Shown here piece by piece: positions 53,906-63,445 of a DNA stretch of 64,000 nt. A program made the translations under genes and the position numbers. The notes under the pieces were generated by a model. That model was not told the origin of the DNA. It did not search any database and was given only the letters and a program-made list of their open reading frames with translations. The DNA is from Chitinophaga sp. XS-30 (GTDB lineage Bacteria > Bacteroidota > Bacteroidia > Chitinophagales > Chitinophagaceae). Each line of letters opens with the position of its first letter. The first letter of the stretch is position 1. The stretch covers positions 2,726,032 through 2,790,031 of the forward strand of contig NZ_CP043006.1 in NCBI RefSeq assembly GCF_008086345.1, in the 5' to 3' direction.

Positions 53906-54946
53906 ACAGATCATTCATCACAACGTAGCAAATTTGGAACCGTAAAACCGGGATGGCTGTCGAAATTAGGTCTCATGGCATATCCGACGGTGAAAGTGTA
54001 TCACGGTTATGGCCGTGACGGGCAGTTGCAGGTCTTCGGGCATGTATTTTCGCTGGCTCCCCGTCCGCGGCGCACCTATAACAGGAATGTGCTGCGGAAC
54101 ATGTGGGCGCTCATCCGTTTGTTCGTGGTAAGGCCGAAGGCTGATGCGGCCGTTCATCTGGTATGGCAGGGAGAGCGCATTGATGCGGTAACGGCAAAGG
54201 ACGGGTTCTTTCATTTCCAATGGGCGCCGCAGCAACCTACCGATGCCGGCTGGCATACCGTAACCGTTGCCCATACGGAGAAGGGGGAGATCCTGGCCGA
54301 GGGGGAGGGAAGCGTCTACATCCCCTACCGCACGCAATATGGCTGCATTTCCGATATTGACGATACTTTTCTCGTATCGCATTCATCCCGGCTGCTGAAG
54401 CGGCTGTACCTGCTTTTTACCCGTAACGCACGCACCCGCCGCCCTTTTGAAGGCGTTGCGCTGCACTATTCGCTGCTCGGTACGGCAGGCACTACCGAAG
54501 ATGTGCCGAATCCTTTCTTTTATGTATCCAGCAGTGAATGGAACCTGTATAATTATATCCGCGAGTTCTCCCGTACCTATGGGCTGCCGGAAGGGGTGTA
54601 CCTGCTGAGCCAGGTGAAACGCGTTACGCAATTGCTGGCAACGGGACAGGGGAAGCATGCCACGAAATTTACCCGTATCAGCCGGATACTGGAAAACTAC
54701 CCTTCCACACGCTTTGTATTGCTTGGCGATGATACGCAGCAGGACCCTGCTATTTACCTGGCCATTGCCCGGCATTTCCCCGAGCGGGTATTATGCGTGT
54801 ATCTCCGGCAGGTGCGCAAAACCCCGGCCGCCGGTGTGCAGGCGGTGGTGGCGGCCATCAGGGAACTGGGTGTGGAGTGCTGTTATTTCCGGCATAGTGA
54901 GGAAGCCATTGCGCATTCCAGGGAAACGGGGCTGATCGCCGGGTAG
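53897..54946 (+). CDS. APP1-type (DUF2183) phosphatidate phosphatase-like protein
   Basis: The protein has 349 residues from the ATG at 53897; an ATG at 53972 would give 324. The catalytic motif is GCISDIDDTFLVSHSS (Asp153, Asp155, Asp156), followed by NPFFYVSSSEWNLYNYI and FVLLGDDTQQDPAIY, the HAD-like pattern of APP1. It dephosphorylates phosphatidate or a related lipid. The upstream ATG would overlap the 5' end of the divergent kinase gene. The conserved-looking WLSKLGL before the second ATG speaks for the longer form, the promoter position for the shorter. Confidence 0.85.
   Translation: MFHTDHSSQRSKFGTVKPGWLSKLGLMAYPTVKVYHGYGRDGQLQVFGHVFSLAPRPRRTYNRNVLRNMWALIRLFVVRPKADAAVHLVWQGERIDAVTAKDGFFHFQWAPQQPTDAGWHTVTVAHTEKGEILAEGEGSVYIPYRTQYGCISDIDDTFLVSHSSRLLKRLYLLFTRNARTRRPFEGVALHYSLLGTAGTTEDVPNPFFYVSSSEWNLYNYIREFSRTYGLPEGVYLLSQVKRVTQLLATGQGKHATKFTRISRILENYPSTRFVLLGDDTQQDPAIYLAIARHFPERVLCVYLRQVRKTPAAGVQAVVAAIRELGVECCYFRHSEEAIAHSRETGLIAG
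53929..53936. promoter_or_regulatory. palindromic -7-like box shared by the kinase and APP1 genes
   Basis: CAAATTTG differs from TAnnTTTG in one base and reads the same on both strands, so it could serve both divergent genes. It is upstream of the kinase ATG on one strand and of the second APP1 ATG on the other. Confidence 0.35.
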
Positions 54947-55037
54947 CGGAGACCTTCCGCACATCCGGATACGCCGCTCGTTTAAGTTGCAGCCGTCCTG
55001 TTCACACGATGCTCATGGAGCATATCTCCCGCGCGCC

Positions 55038-56576
55038 TCACAACGGGATATTCCCGTGTTTCTTCCGCGGCAGGTTCACCACTTTATTTTCCAGCATTTT
55101 ATATCCTTTGATCAGCTTGCTGCGGGTTTCTTCGGGCGTAACCACTTCATCGATATATCCTTTCTCTGCTGCGAGGTAAGGATTGGCGAAGCGTTCTGTA
55201 TAGTCTGCCACCAGCTCGTTCATTCTTGCAGCCGGATCGGGGGCATTGTCGATCTCTTTCTTGTAGATGATCTCCACGGCGCCTTTCGGTCCCATTACGG
55301 CAATTTCCGCCTGGGGGAAGGCAAAGTTGAGGTCAGCCCCGATGTGCTTGGAGTTCATTACGCAATACGCGCCGCCGTAAGCTTTGCGGGTGGTAACGGT
55401 GATCTTTGGCACGGTGGCTTCGCTGAGGGCAAAAAGGAGCTTTGCGCCGTTGGTGATGATGCCGTTCCATTCCTGGTCCGTACCGGGCAGGAACCCCGGC
55501 ACATCTACCAGTACCAGCAGCGGGATGTTGAAGGCATCGCAGAAGCGGGTGAACCGGGCGCCTTTCACGGAAGCGTGAATATCCAGCACCCCGGCCAGCA
55601 CGGCAGGCTGATTGGCCACGATGCCGATGCTCCTTCCGGCAATGCGGGCGAAGCCCACGATGATATTATCGGCAAAATCCTTATGCACTTCCAGGAAGCT
55701 GCCCGCATCCGTCAACTCCGCGATCACTTCCTTCATGTCGTACGGCTGGTTGGGATTCTCCGGGATGATATTATTGAGTACGGGACGTGTTTCATTCCCG
55801 GGTTCGTAAGGATATACCGGTGCGGTATCTTCGCAGTTCTGCGGCATGTAGGAGAGCAGCTGTTTGATATTCTGGATACAGGCTACTTCATTGCTGCAGG
55901 CGAAATGGGTAACGCCGCTTTTGGTGGCATGCGTCTGCGCACCGCCGAGGGCTTCGGAGGTCACTTCTTCATGGGTGACGGTTTTGACCACGTTGGGCCC
56001 GGTCACGAACATATACGAAGTGTTCTCCACCATGAGGATGAAGTCCGTAATAGCAGGAGAGTACACGGCACCACCGGCGCAGGGCCCCATGATGGCGGAT
56101 ATCTGGGGGATCACGCCGGAAGCGCGGGTATTGCGGTAGAAAATATCGGCATAACCGCCGAGGCTTACCACACCTTCCTGTATGCGCGCACCGCCGCTGT
56201 CGTTCAGGCCGATGACAGGTGCGCCGTTTTCCATCGCCAGGTCCATAATACGGCAGATCTTCTGCGCATGCGGCTCGGAAAGACTGCCGCCGTACACGGT
56301 GAAATCCTGGGAGAAAACATAGACGAGGCGTCCGTTGATGGTGCCGTAACCGGTGACCACACCGTCCCCCGGGAACTGTTCCTGCTCGGTGGTGAGGCCC
56401 TTGTTCCGGTTGTGAACGAACATGCCCAGTTCTTCAAAAGAACCGTCATCCAGCAAAAGCTGCAGCCTTTCGCGGGCGGTGAGTTTTCCTTTCTTGTGTT
56501 GGGAATCAATACGTGTCTGACCACCTCCCAGCTGGGCTTCGGCGATCTTTGAATGCAGTTCCTGGATCTTGCTCAT
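55038..56576 (-). CDS. acyl-CoA (propionyl/methylmalonyl-CoA) carboxylase beta subunit
   Basis: The protein has 512 residues. The carboxyltransferase fold shows [93 protein letters not shown] and [19 protein letters not shown]. This is the PccB or MmdA type. It transfers carboxyl from biotin to propionyl-CoA or, in the reverse direction, decarboxylates methylmalonyl-CoA. No biotin carboxylase or carrier gene is adjacent, so the direction cannot be told. Confidence 0.93.
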   Translation of the reverse strand: MSKIQELHSKIAEAQLGGGQTRIDSQHKKGKLTARERLQLLLDDGSFEELGMFVHNRNKGLTTEQEQFPGDGVVTGYGTINGRLVYVFSQDFTVYGGSLSEPHAQKICRIMDLAMENGAPVIGLNDSGGARIQEGVVSLGGYADIFYRNTRASGVIPQISAIMGPCAGGAVYSPAITDFILMVENTSYMFVTGPNVVKTVTHEEVTSEALGGAQTHATKSGVTHFACSNEVACIQNIKQLLSYMPQNCEDTAPVYPYEPGNETRPVLNNIIPENPNQPYDMKEVIAELTDAGSFLEVHKDFADNIIVGFARIAGRSIGIVANQPAVLAGVLDIHASVKGARFTRFCDAFNIPLLVLVDVPGFLPGTDQEWNGIITNGAKLLFALSEATVPKITVTTRKAYGGAYCVMNSKHIGADLNFAFPQAEIAVMGPKGAVEIIYKKEIDNAPDPAARMNELVADYTERFANPYLAAEKGYIDEVVTPEETRSKLIKGYKMLENKVVNLPRKKHGNIPL

Positions 56577-56660
56577 ACTTGTAAATGTACGGAATGCGGC
56601 AATAATCCATACCGGGCAGCGGGATTATCTGCCTTTACCTTCCGTAAGGCTTTGTGGAAA

Positions 56661-57119
56661 TCAACGGTGGATGGCTACTTTGGGCAGTGTAATGGTGTCG
56701 CTGCTATTGCCGGCATTGTCCAGCACGAACACGCGGTATTGCATGGTGTCAGGATTGGGCACGAGGTCCGGATCACGGCCGTCCCGCAGGCGCATGAAGA
56801 CGTTATCCGGCAGATCGCTCACATAAAGCGTCAGCTCCGCGTCCAGCTTGGTGCCTTTGTGGCTTTCCAGCTCGGGCATGCGCACCATATCGAACTTGGT
56901 ATCGTCCCCGAAACGGATATCGTTCACATACAGGGCATCCTCGGTATCACCGTCCCCATCCTGCAACTGGAATTCGAAGGTGATCATCCTCATCTCGGCA
57001 GGCACATCTTCGGCGGAAACGGACTTGAAGGTCAGCTTCGGTTTGTTGCCTTCAACGTTGTCTTTCTTACACCCTGCAAAAGCGAACAATATGGCGGATA
57101 AAGCAATTATTTTCTTCAT
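56661..57119 (-). CDS. lipoprotein of unknown function
   Basis: The protein has 152 residues. The lipobox is FAFAGC followed by KK. The mature domain is beta-rich, with FEFQLQDGDGDTEDALYVNDIRF and VFVLDNAGNSSDTITL, resembling Ig-like domains of Bacteroidota lipoproteins. It stands alone upstream of the carboxylase gene. Confidence 0.78.
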   Translation of the reverse strand: MKKIIALSAILFAFAGCKKDNVEGNKPKLTFKSVSAEDVPAEMRMITFEFQLQDGDGDTEDALYVNDIRFGDDTKFDMVRMPELESHKGTKLDAELTLYVSDLPDNVFMRLRDGRDPDLVPNPDTMQYRVFVLDNAGNSSDTITLPKVAIHR

Positions 57120-57182
57120 ATAACAAACCTACATTAAATTGGCCAAAAGGCAAAGTACTGTTGATTAAACGCTCCCTTGCCG

Positions 57183-57212
57183 TTGATTGTTACATGACAG
57201 GTCGTAAATTTG
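57183..57212 (+). promoter_or_regulatory. promoter of the LuxE-like gene
   Basis: TTG at 57183-57185, 19 bp, then TAAATTTG at 57205-57212, ending 6 nt before the ATG at 57219. Confidence 0.6.
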
Positions 57213-57218
57213 CTCCCG

Positions 57219-58202
57219 ATGAATGATTCTTTTGCAGCGCGGATATTGTCGGTAAAGGGCGATTTGCCGGAAAACCTTGTGCTGGAGCTGTTCCGCTTCC
57301 AGTATCTCACCAACGCCCTGTACCGGGCCTATGTGGATGCCCTGAAGGTGGACCCGGCTTCGGTGCAGTCGGTTTCCCGGATACCTTTTCTGCCTATCCA
57401 GTTCTTCAAGACCCATCGGGTGATCTGCGGTGAATTTGAGCCGGAAGCCGTTTTTGAGAGCAGCGGCACCACGGGCACGGTAAACAGCCGTCACCTCGTG
57501 AAGGATACGGCAATCTATACCCACAGCTTTATGGCCGCATTCCGCCTGTTTTACGGGGATGTGCGGGATTATGTGGTGTTGGGCCTGCTGCCTTCTTACC
57601 TGGAGCGCCAGTCCTCTTCCCTCGTCTATATGGTGCAGGAGATGATCCGCCGGAGCGGCCACCCGGAGAGCGGTTTTTACCTGTATGAGCATGAAAAGCT
57701 GGCTGCCACGCTGCAGGAGCTGGAGGCCCGCGGGCAAAAGGTACTGCTCATTGGTGTAACATTCGCGCTGCTGGACTTCGCAGAAAGCCATCCCCTGCAG
57801 TTGCGCCATACCGTTGTTATGGAAACCGGCGGCATGAAGGGCCGGCGCGAGGAATGGACACGCGCGGAACTGCATGCCTACCTCTCCGCCCGCCTGGGCG
57901 TACCCGCCATCCATGCGGAATACGGGATGACCGAACTGCTCAGCCAGGCCTATTCAAAAGCGCATGGCATATTTTACTGCCCGCCCTGGATGAAAGTGCT
58001 CCTGCGGGATGAAAATGACCCCTTCCAGCTGTACACCCGAAACGCTTCCGGCGTGATCAATATCATCGATATGGCCAATATCTATTCCTGTGCCTTCATT
58101 GCTACGGATGATATCGGCCGGATTCACGCCGATGGCGGTTTTGAAGTATTGGGACGGCTGGATAGCTCGGCGCTGCGCGGATGCAGCCTGATGATAAGCT
58201 AG
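57219..58202 (+). CDS. LuxE/ANL-like acyl-activating protein
   Basis: The protein has 327 residues from the ATG at 57219 (MNDSFAARILSV). The adenylate-forming motifs are FESSGTTGTVNSRHLVKD (ATP loop), HAEYGMTELLSQAY and TDDIGRIHADGGFEVLGRLDSS. The mobile C-terminal domain with the catalytic Lys is absent, as in LuxE acyl-protein synthetases. It may adenylate a fatty acid or small carboxylic acid. In Bacteroidota such genes are annotated only as acyl transferase; the real substrate is unknown. Confidence 0.8.
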   Translation: MNDSFAARILSVKGDLPENLVLELFRFQYLTNALYRAYVDALKVDPASVQSVSRIPFLPIQFFKTHRVICGEFEPEAVFESSGTTGTVNSRHLVKDTAIYTHSFMAAFRLFYGDVRDYVVLGLLPSYLERQSSSLVYMVQEMIRRSGHPESGFYLYEHEKLAATLQELEARGQKVLLIGVTFALLDFAESHPLQLRHTVVMETGGMKGRREEWTRAELHAYLSARLGVPAIHAEYGMTELLSQAYSKAHGIFYCPPWMKVLLRDENDPFQLYTRNASGVINIIDMANIYSCAFIATDDIGRIHADGGFEVLGRLDSSALRGCSLMIS

Positions 58203-58258
58203 TATGCGGAATTAAGATAATATGATTAACTTTCCGGTGGAATTCAATTCCATTACCT

Positions 58259-59107
58259 ATGAAAAAACCAATACTCCTGCTGATCATCTTTTTAAACTGC
58301 CTGCCGGACGGGCATGCCCAGTTGCTGAAGAAGCTGATGAAGAAAAAGGATAAATCCGGAGATACGGAGATGATGGAAGAGACCATGCCCGTATCCCCGA
58401 ACAGGAAAACCGAAGAGAACCCTACCCTGATCATCGGTGGTGACGACAAAGTAGCCATTGATTCCTCCTACGAGTTTGACTGGGCCGTGTACCAGGAAAG
58501 CGAGGCTTTCCAGGGCAGTCAGCGGGTGATAGACGGTGGCGAGGATATTGTGATCTATTACAGCAGCACCAGTCCGGCTTTCTGCATTCAGCTGTTCAGC
58601 AGAAGCACGGGAACACGGTATCATTTTTACGGCGATTTCGGGAAAGAATCCCAGCTCAGCCTGGCAGGTGTTGCCGGTATTGCGAGCGGGGACAAGGCCA
58701 GGCTGGAACTGGAAGGCATGGAACCGGTCTATCCCGGTGAGATCGGCTACCTCAGCCAACTTACCCGTACCGGCGCAAAGAAAGTCATTGCCGGTGTGGC
58801 CTGTGAGGAGTATGTGGCGCATAATCTCCGCAACGACCCGCGGGTAGTGAATACCAATCACGCGAAGGTAACGGCGTATGTGTGGATACCGATGGACCCG
58901 CATTCCGTTTTTCCAGGTTACAGCCTCATGCCGGAACATTTCAAGATGCAGATCGAAAGAATGCGTACCGAGGGATCTTACCCGCCGGTGGTAATGCCGC
59001 TGGAAATGTTCCTGGAATACGGGAACGGGGACAAGGTGTTCACCCATACCACGCACATCATTATCAACGAAAGAAGAAAAGTACAGTTGGCTGATATCAA
59101 CAAATAG
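58259..59107 (+). CDS. secreted DUF4412-like protein
   Basis: The protein has 282 residues with a signal peptide (MKKPILLLIIFLNCLPDGHAQ). A lysine-rich stretch (LLKKLMKKKDKSGD) is followed by a beta-rich domain with KKVIAGVACEEYVAHNLRND and VTAYVWIPMDPHSVFPGYSLMPEHF, similar to DUF4412 proteins. Unknown function. It has no coupling to the neighbours; a 57-bp gap precedes it. Confidence 0.72.
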   Translation: MKKPILLLIIFLNCLPDGHAQLLKKLMKKKDKSGDTEMMEETMPVSPNRKTEENPTLIIGGDDKVAIDSSYEFDWAVYQESEAFQGSQRVIDGGEDIVIYYSSTSPAFCIQLFSRSTGTRYHFYGDFGKESQLSLAGVAGIASGDKARLELEGMEPVYPGEIGYLSQLTRTGAKKVIAGVACEEYVAHNLRNDPRVVNTNHAKVTAYVWIPMDPHSVFPGYSLMPEHFKMQIERMRTEGSYPPVVMPLEMFLEYGNGDKVFTHTTHIIINERRKVQLADINK

Positions 59108-59398
59108 CGTACACCTGTAAACGTTATTGCTGTTTTAAATAATGTATTTTTTTTGCTGTATGCAGGAATGTTTCTATCTTTATCACGAACCGATAAGTTA
59201 ACCTGATTATCTCCATTTGAGCACCGTTTAAGCAATTATTATTTATTGTCACGTACTGACGACGTGTACTGTAGCTGCCTTGGCTTGCACTGTATTATTG
59301 TTGCCGTACAATTTATCAATGAACTAAACCAGGATCGGGTATCAATCAATGATGCCGCTTACGGTACAGTAACCTCTTTTTTCTAAAAATCCATAACT
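59108..59398 (+). other. leader of the tail-fibre-like operon
   Basis: This 291-bp region has no gene. A promoter is seen at 59152-59182; the rest would be an untranslated leader of about 210 nt with no recognised riboswitch or hairpin. Confidence 0.55.
59152..59182 (+). promoter_or_regulatory. promoter of the tail-fibre-like operon
   Basis: TTTG at 59152-59155, 19 bp, then TATCTTTA at 59175-59182 (one mismatch to TAnnTTTG). Confidence 0.5.
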
Positions 59399-60640
59399 AT
59401 GAAAAAGCTTGCATTGTTACTATTGCTGGCGCTCCCGGGCATTTCCGCACTGGGACAATTAAAAGTGGGCTCCAACCCCAGTGTGATCAGCAAATCTTCC
59501 ATCCTGGAACTGGAAAGCAACCGCCAGGGCCTTTTGCTGCCCCGTATTCCCGGCGCCAATATGGCCACGGACCCGCTGAATGCCGCACCGGACGGGATGA
59601 TCATTTATGTGACCGATTCCGCCAGCCTGTTCATCAGAAAGAATAGTCTCTGGCAACGCATGTCGTCAGACAGCCTCAGCAGCACCCGCAACTGGAGCAC
59701 TTTGGGCAATGCCGGACTGGATTCCGCCGTGAATTTCATGGGCACTACCGATGAACAGGCATTGATCTTCCGGACGAATAACGCGGAGCGGATGCGCCTG
59801 ACCGCTGGCGGCAGCCTGCAGGTCACTTCCGGCACTATCGGCGACGGTACGGACCAGGTGCAGGTACTGGTGCTGGACCCTGCTACGGGCAATATCCTGC
59901 AGCGCACGATAGCGGAAGCCGCTTTTAATAATGTGATCTCATCCCTGAACGGATTGCGCGATTCCGCACAGACGTTTGCGATAGACAGCGCGGTTACCGT
60001 GGATGTGGAGATCAACTCCGCAGCGGGTGAGCACCGGTTCAACTTTCCCACACAAGATGGTAATGGCACAACTTCCCGTGGCCTGCTGTCGTATGCCGAC
60101 TGGCAACGTTTCGATTCATCTGCAAGGGCGCAGATATTGAATACCGCTTTTTCGCTGGATGCCAGTCCCACCGGCCTGAGTATCACAACAGATTCTCTCG
60201 TGCTGCATGCCGCGGATGAAAGCAATCCCGGTGCGGTATCCACTATCGGGCAGACCTTCGCCGGGGCGAAGACGTTCCGGGATTCCGTAGGCGTGGGCCT
60301 GTCCGCCGGTACGGCCGCCAATTCCACCTTCCAGGTGAACGGCTCCATATCTTCCAATATTACCACCATCACCAGCAGCCAGGCAGTAACAGTAGATGAC
60401 AATACCATACTGGCCAATACTACTTCCGGCGCCATTACCGTAACCCTGCCATCACCCACCAATATCGCGGGACGTATTTATACGATCAAGAAGATCGGTA
60501 CCGGCGGGATCGATAATGAACTGACCATTGCGCCTACCGGCGGAACGATAGACGGCAACACCAATTACATCATTTATAATGACTGGACGTTCGTAACGAT
60601 CCAGACCGATGGCTTCAACTGGTTCGTGATAAAAAAATAA
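59399..60640 (+). CDS. secreted tail-fibre-like protein 1
   Basis: The protein has 413 residues with a signal peptide (MKKLALLLLLALPGISALGQ). An N-terminal domain of about 70 residues (LKVGSNPSVISKSSILELES, PDGMIIYVTDSASLFIRKNS) is shared with the next gene product. A middle part like phage tail-fibre proteins (FRTNNAERMRLTAGG) is followed by a C-terminal beta-helix-like domain (DNTILANTTSGAITVTLPSP, GGTIDGNTNYIIYND). No T9SS sorting domain is visible. It is the first of three linked genes, with 2 nt to the next. Confidence 0.75.
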   Translation: MKKLALLLLLALPGISALGQLKVGSNPSVISKSSILELESNRQGLLLPRIPGANMATDPLNAAPDGMIIYVTDSASLFIRKNSLWQRMSSDSLSSTRNWSTLGNAGLDSAVNFMGTTDEQALIFRTNNAERMRLTAGGSLQVTSGTIGDGTDQVQVLVLDPATGNILQRTIAEAAFNNVISSLNGLRDSAQTFAIDSAVTVDVEINSAAGEHRFNFPTQDGNGTTSRGLLSYADWQRFDSSARAQILNTAFSLDASPTGLSITTDSLVLHAADESNPGAVSTIGQTFAGAKTFRDSVGVGLSAGTAANSTFQVNGSISSNITTITSSQAVTVDDNTILANTTSGAITVTLPSPTNIAGRIYTIKKIGTGGIDNELTIAPTGGTIDGNTNYIIYNDWTFVTIQTDGFNWFVIKK

Positions 60641-60642
60641 GC

Positions 60643-61782
60643 ATGAAGAGAACACGCTGGCTGCGCCGGTTCGTGCTTGCACATGCTTTGTTGCTATGCT
60701 GCGGCATAGCCGGGGCGCAGTTGAAACTGGGATTGAATCCTGCCGTGATCAACAAATCTTCTATACTGGAACTGGAAAGTGACCGGCAGGGGCTTTGGCT
60801 GCCGCGCATTTCCGATACTACCCTCACTACATTATCCACGGCGCCGGATGGCATGATCATCTATTTCACTTCGGATAACAGCCTGCGGTTGCGGAAAGGC
60901 GGATACTGGATCAGGCTGACCGATGCGGTGAATTTCTGGCAGGATGCCGGGGCCGCGGGAGGTGACCTGACGGGAACTTATCCTTCGCCTTCGATTGCAG
61001 CCGGAGCGGTGACGTATGGGAAGATGCAGGCGGTGTCTGCTACTGCGCGGTTACTCGGGCGATATAGCGCAGGTAGCGGCACGGTGCAGGAGATCTCGCT
61101 GGGAGACGGGTTGACGTTGAACAGTTCTACGGGAGAATTGAGCGCGGCAACGGGGTGGTTGCTGGGAGGGAATGGTGTTCCTTCCGTGCAGCAGTTGGGG
61201 ACGAAAAGCAATTATGATCTGCCTGTTATCACGAATAATTTTGAGCGGATGCGGATATTATCCAATGGATTGGTGGGGATCAATACGCCATCGCCTACTT
61301 CGCAGCTGCATGTGAGAACGGGGTCTGCGGGGGCTTCCGGGTTGCGGCTGGAGAATTTGACGACAACTAATCTGGTGACAGTTGGGGCTTCAACGATTGG
61401 TGTAGATGCAAATGGGAATGTTGTGAAAGCGGGGCCGGAGTATTATAGCGGGACTGGGGCTTCGGCTTCGGTGGGGACGGTGACGAAAGTATGGATTGCT
61501 GAGGTGGCGAACAATGGAACAGGTACACAGACTATTGATATCCCCGCAAATGTAGGATTTACCAATATACTCAACATTCAGGTTACCGCAAATGCCAAGG
61601 GAACAGTGGATGCCACCAATGCACCAATTGTAACTGTTGCGAATAATAGCTTGAATAGTGTCACGATCAGGGTAATGGAGAGTAAATACACGCTTCTCCT
61701 TATCAGCGTTCTTGGAGTTGAAGGCCTCGAACCCCACACCAATACCTCCACCCGCATCTACATCCGCGTAGAAGGCAACTAA
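60643..61782 (+). CDS. secreted tail-fibre-like protein 2
   Basis: The protein has 379 residues with a signal peptide ending near GIAGAQ. The N-terminal domain (LKLGLNPAVINKSSILELES, PDGMIIYFTSDNSLRLRKGG) is paralogous to that of the previous protein. Tail-fibre repeats follow: GGDLTGTYPSPSIAAGAVTYGKM, TNNFERMRILSNGLVGIN and SPTSQLHVRTG. The part from about 61000 to 61500 has visibly different codon and base use (G- and T-rich third positions) from its neighbours. No sorting domain is seen. Confidence 0.75.
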   Translation: MKRTRWLRRFVLAHALLLCCGIAGAQLKLGLNPAVINKSSILELESDRQGLWLPRISDTTLTTLSTAPDGMIIYFTSDNSLRLRKGGYWIRLTDAVNFWQDAGAAGGDLTGTYPSPSIAAGAVTYGKMQAVSATARLLGRYSAGSGTVQEISLGDGLTLNSSTGELSAATGWLLGGNGVPSVQQLGTKSNYDLPVITNNFERMRILSNGLVGINTPSPTSQLHVRTGSAGASGLRLENLTTTNLVTVGASTIGVDANGNVVKAGPEYYSGTGASASVGTVTKVWIAEVANNGTGTQTIDIPANVGFTNILNIQVTANAKGTVDATNAPIVTVANNSLNSVTIRVMESKYTLLLISVLGVEGLEPHTNTSTRIYIRVEGN

Positions 61783-61785
61783 ACC

Positions 61786-63378
61786 ATGCACCACCCACGC
61801 AACATATTACTCCTGCTCACGCTGATCACCATCAGCCACTGTTGCCTCGCGCAGTCCGGCGTTTTCATCCCGCCGAACAGCGACATCATGGTATTTAAAA
61901 AGGATACTGTATCCATCTTCGGTGATATGCAGAACGCCGGCCGCCTCGGCTCCATGAAAGGCGCCATGATCTATTTCTACGGGCAACACTGGCGGAATGA
62001 ACAAAACGCCCTCATTCCCGATGAATACTATTACAACGATACCCTTCATCCGGATGGCGGCACATTTAATTTTTCATCTCACAATGGCCCGCAATTCCTG
62101 TTCGGCGGCTACAATGCCGGAACAAAAAGCGGCGCCAGCTTTCCGCGGCTGCAGCTGGCCAACCCTGACGGCCTTTACCTGGAAGACCTCACTGATACCA
62201 AAGTCCGCTACCTCCTGCAATTCGACAGCGGCCATGTGTTCCTGAACGGCTGGAACCTGGTAGTAGGGCACGGCTCCCCGGGCAATATCGGCGGCTACAG
62301 CCATCATCGTTTTGTGGTTACCGGAACGGCCCAGGGCGGCGGTTATCTTTTCCGGGAGCAACTGACCAGCGCGGAAGGGGATGTCGCTTTTCCCGTAGGC
62401 ACAGCGCCGGGCAGTTATTCCCCGCTGACCATCCGGCGCAACGAAACAGCGCCTGCCGATTTTCATGCGCGGGTGTTTGACAGTGTGTACACCTCCGCTA
62501 TTTCAGGCCCCGCCCTCATACCGGACAAAGTGCTCAAAACCTGGAACATCGGCAGCCGGCATCCGGAAGGCAGCGTATTCATCCGGCTGCAGCATGAACG
62601 CCAGGCGGAAGACACGCTTTTTTCCTATCACCGGGACAGCAGCTATGTATCCCGTTTCCAACCAACCGGGTGGGACACCCTCCCCCCCGGAGGCATCACC
62701 ACTCCCGGCACCATCACCACCGGCGCGCCGCAACCGCAGTCCTATCTCAATACCCGCAGGTTCCCTGACGGCACAGGCAGCAACCTGTACCTCTCCAAAT
62801 CCGCTGTACCATTCCCGGGCGAATCCCCATCGCTGGTAGACCTGCTTTTCTTCGCCTACCGCAGGGATATCCGCTGGGTACAAACCTACTGGTACACCCG
62901 CCGGGAAGTAAATGTGCAGCACTTCGAACTGCAGCGGCGGCGGGAGCTGGAAGACACTTTTTATACGGTGCAGACCGTACTGCCCACCGCTACCGGTGGC
63001 AACAGCATTTTCGCCCAGTACTACGATGCGGAGGACGACAATTTTCATGATAACTGGACCTACTATCGCGTAAAAACACTTACACGCGATGGCCGCATCT
63101 TTTATTCGGAGGTCAAAAAAGTACCCTGGTTCTACCGCATCTCCGTGTACCCCAATCCCAATGCCGGTATATTCCGCGTAGACCTTTTCGGGGTGGACAA
63201 GATCATCAGAATGGAAATGTATGATATAGCGGGCCGTCTGAAGAAGACGCAGTTGCTTAGCAGCCAGAGCAATCTCATCAACTGCAACATGGCTTCCGGC
63301 ACCTATGTGCTGGTGTTCTACGATACGGCGAATAACGACCAGCGGATCGGCGCGCAGCAGATCATTATCCTGAAATAG
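61786..63378 (+). CDS. large secreted protein with T9SS type A sorting domain
   Basis: The protein has 530 residues with a signal peptide (about 1-22). Beta-rich domains follow (GDMQNAGRLGSMKGAMIYFYG, FPVGTAPGSYSPLTIRRNE). The C-terminal T9SS type A domain is clear: ISVYPNPNAGIFRVDLFG, MEMYDIAGRLKK and NMASGTYVLVFY. Only this member of the operon has a sorting signal, so it may anchor or co-export the two tail-fibre-like proteins. That is inference. Confidence 0.88.
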   Translation: MHHPRNILLLLTLITISHCCLAQSGVFIPPNSDIMVFKKDTVSIFGDMQNAGRLGSMKGAMIYFYGQHWRNEQNALIPDEYYYNDTLHPDGGTFNFSSHNGPQFLFGGYNAGTKSGASFPRLQLANPDGLYLEDLTDTKVRYLLQFDSGHVFLNGWNLVVGHGSPGNIGGYSHHRFVVTGTAQGGGYLFREQLTSAEGDVAFPVGTAPGSYSPLTIRRNETAPADFHARVFDSVYTSAISGPALIPDKVLKTWNIGSRHPEGSVFIRLQHERQAEDTLFSYHRDSSYVSRFQPTGWDTLPPGGITTPGTITTGAPQPQSYLNTRRFPDGTGSNLYLSKSAVPFPGESPSLVDLLFFAYRRDIRWVQTYWYTRREVNVQHFELQRRRELEDTFYTVQTVLPTATGGNSIFAQYYDAEDDNFHDNWTYYRVKTLTRDGRIFYSEVKKVPWFYRISVYPNPNAGIFRVDLFGVDKIIRMEMYDIAGRLKKTQLLSSQSNLINCNMASGTYVLVFYDTANNDQRIGAQQIIILK

Positions 63379-63445
63379 CACAGAATTATGTAAATTGGTG
63401 GAAAATCATCAACTTACATCTGTCACAAAATTTAAACACTGATCT

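Noticed and set aside
54987..56552. 521-codon ORF antisense to the acyl-CoA carboxylase gene
   Set aside because: Shadow of a conserved gene; translated sequence has no recognisable domain.
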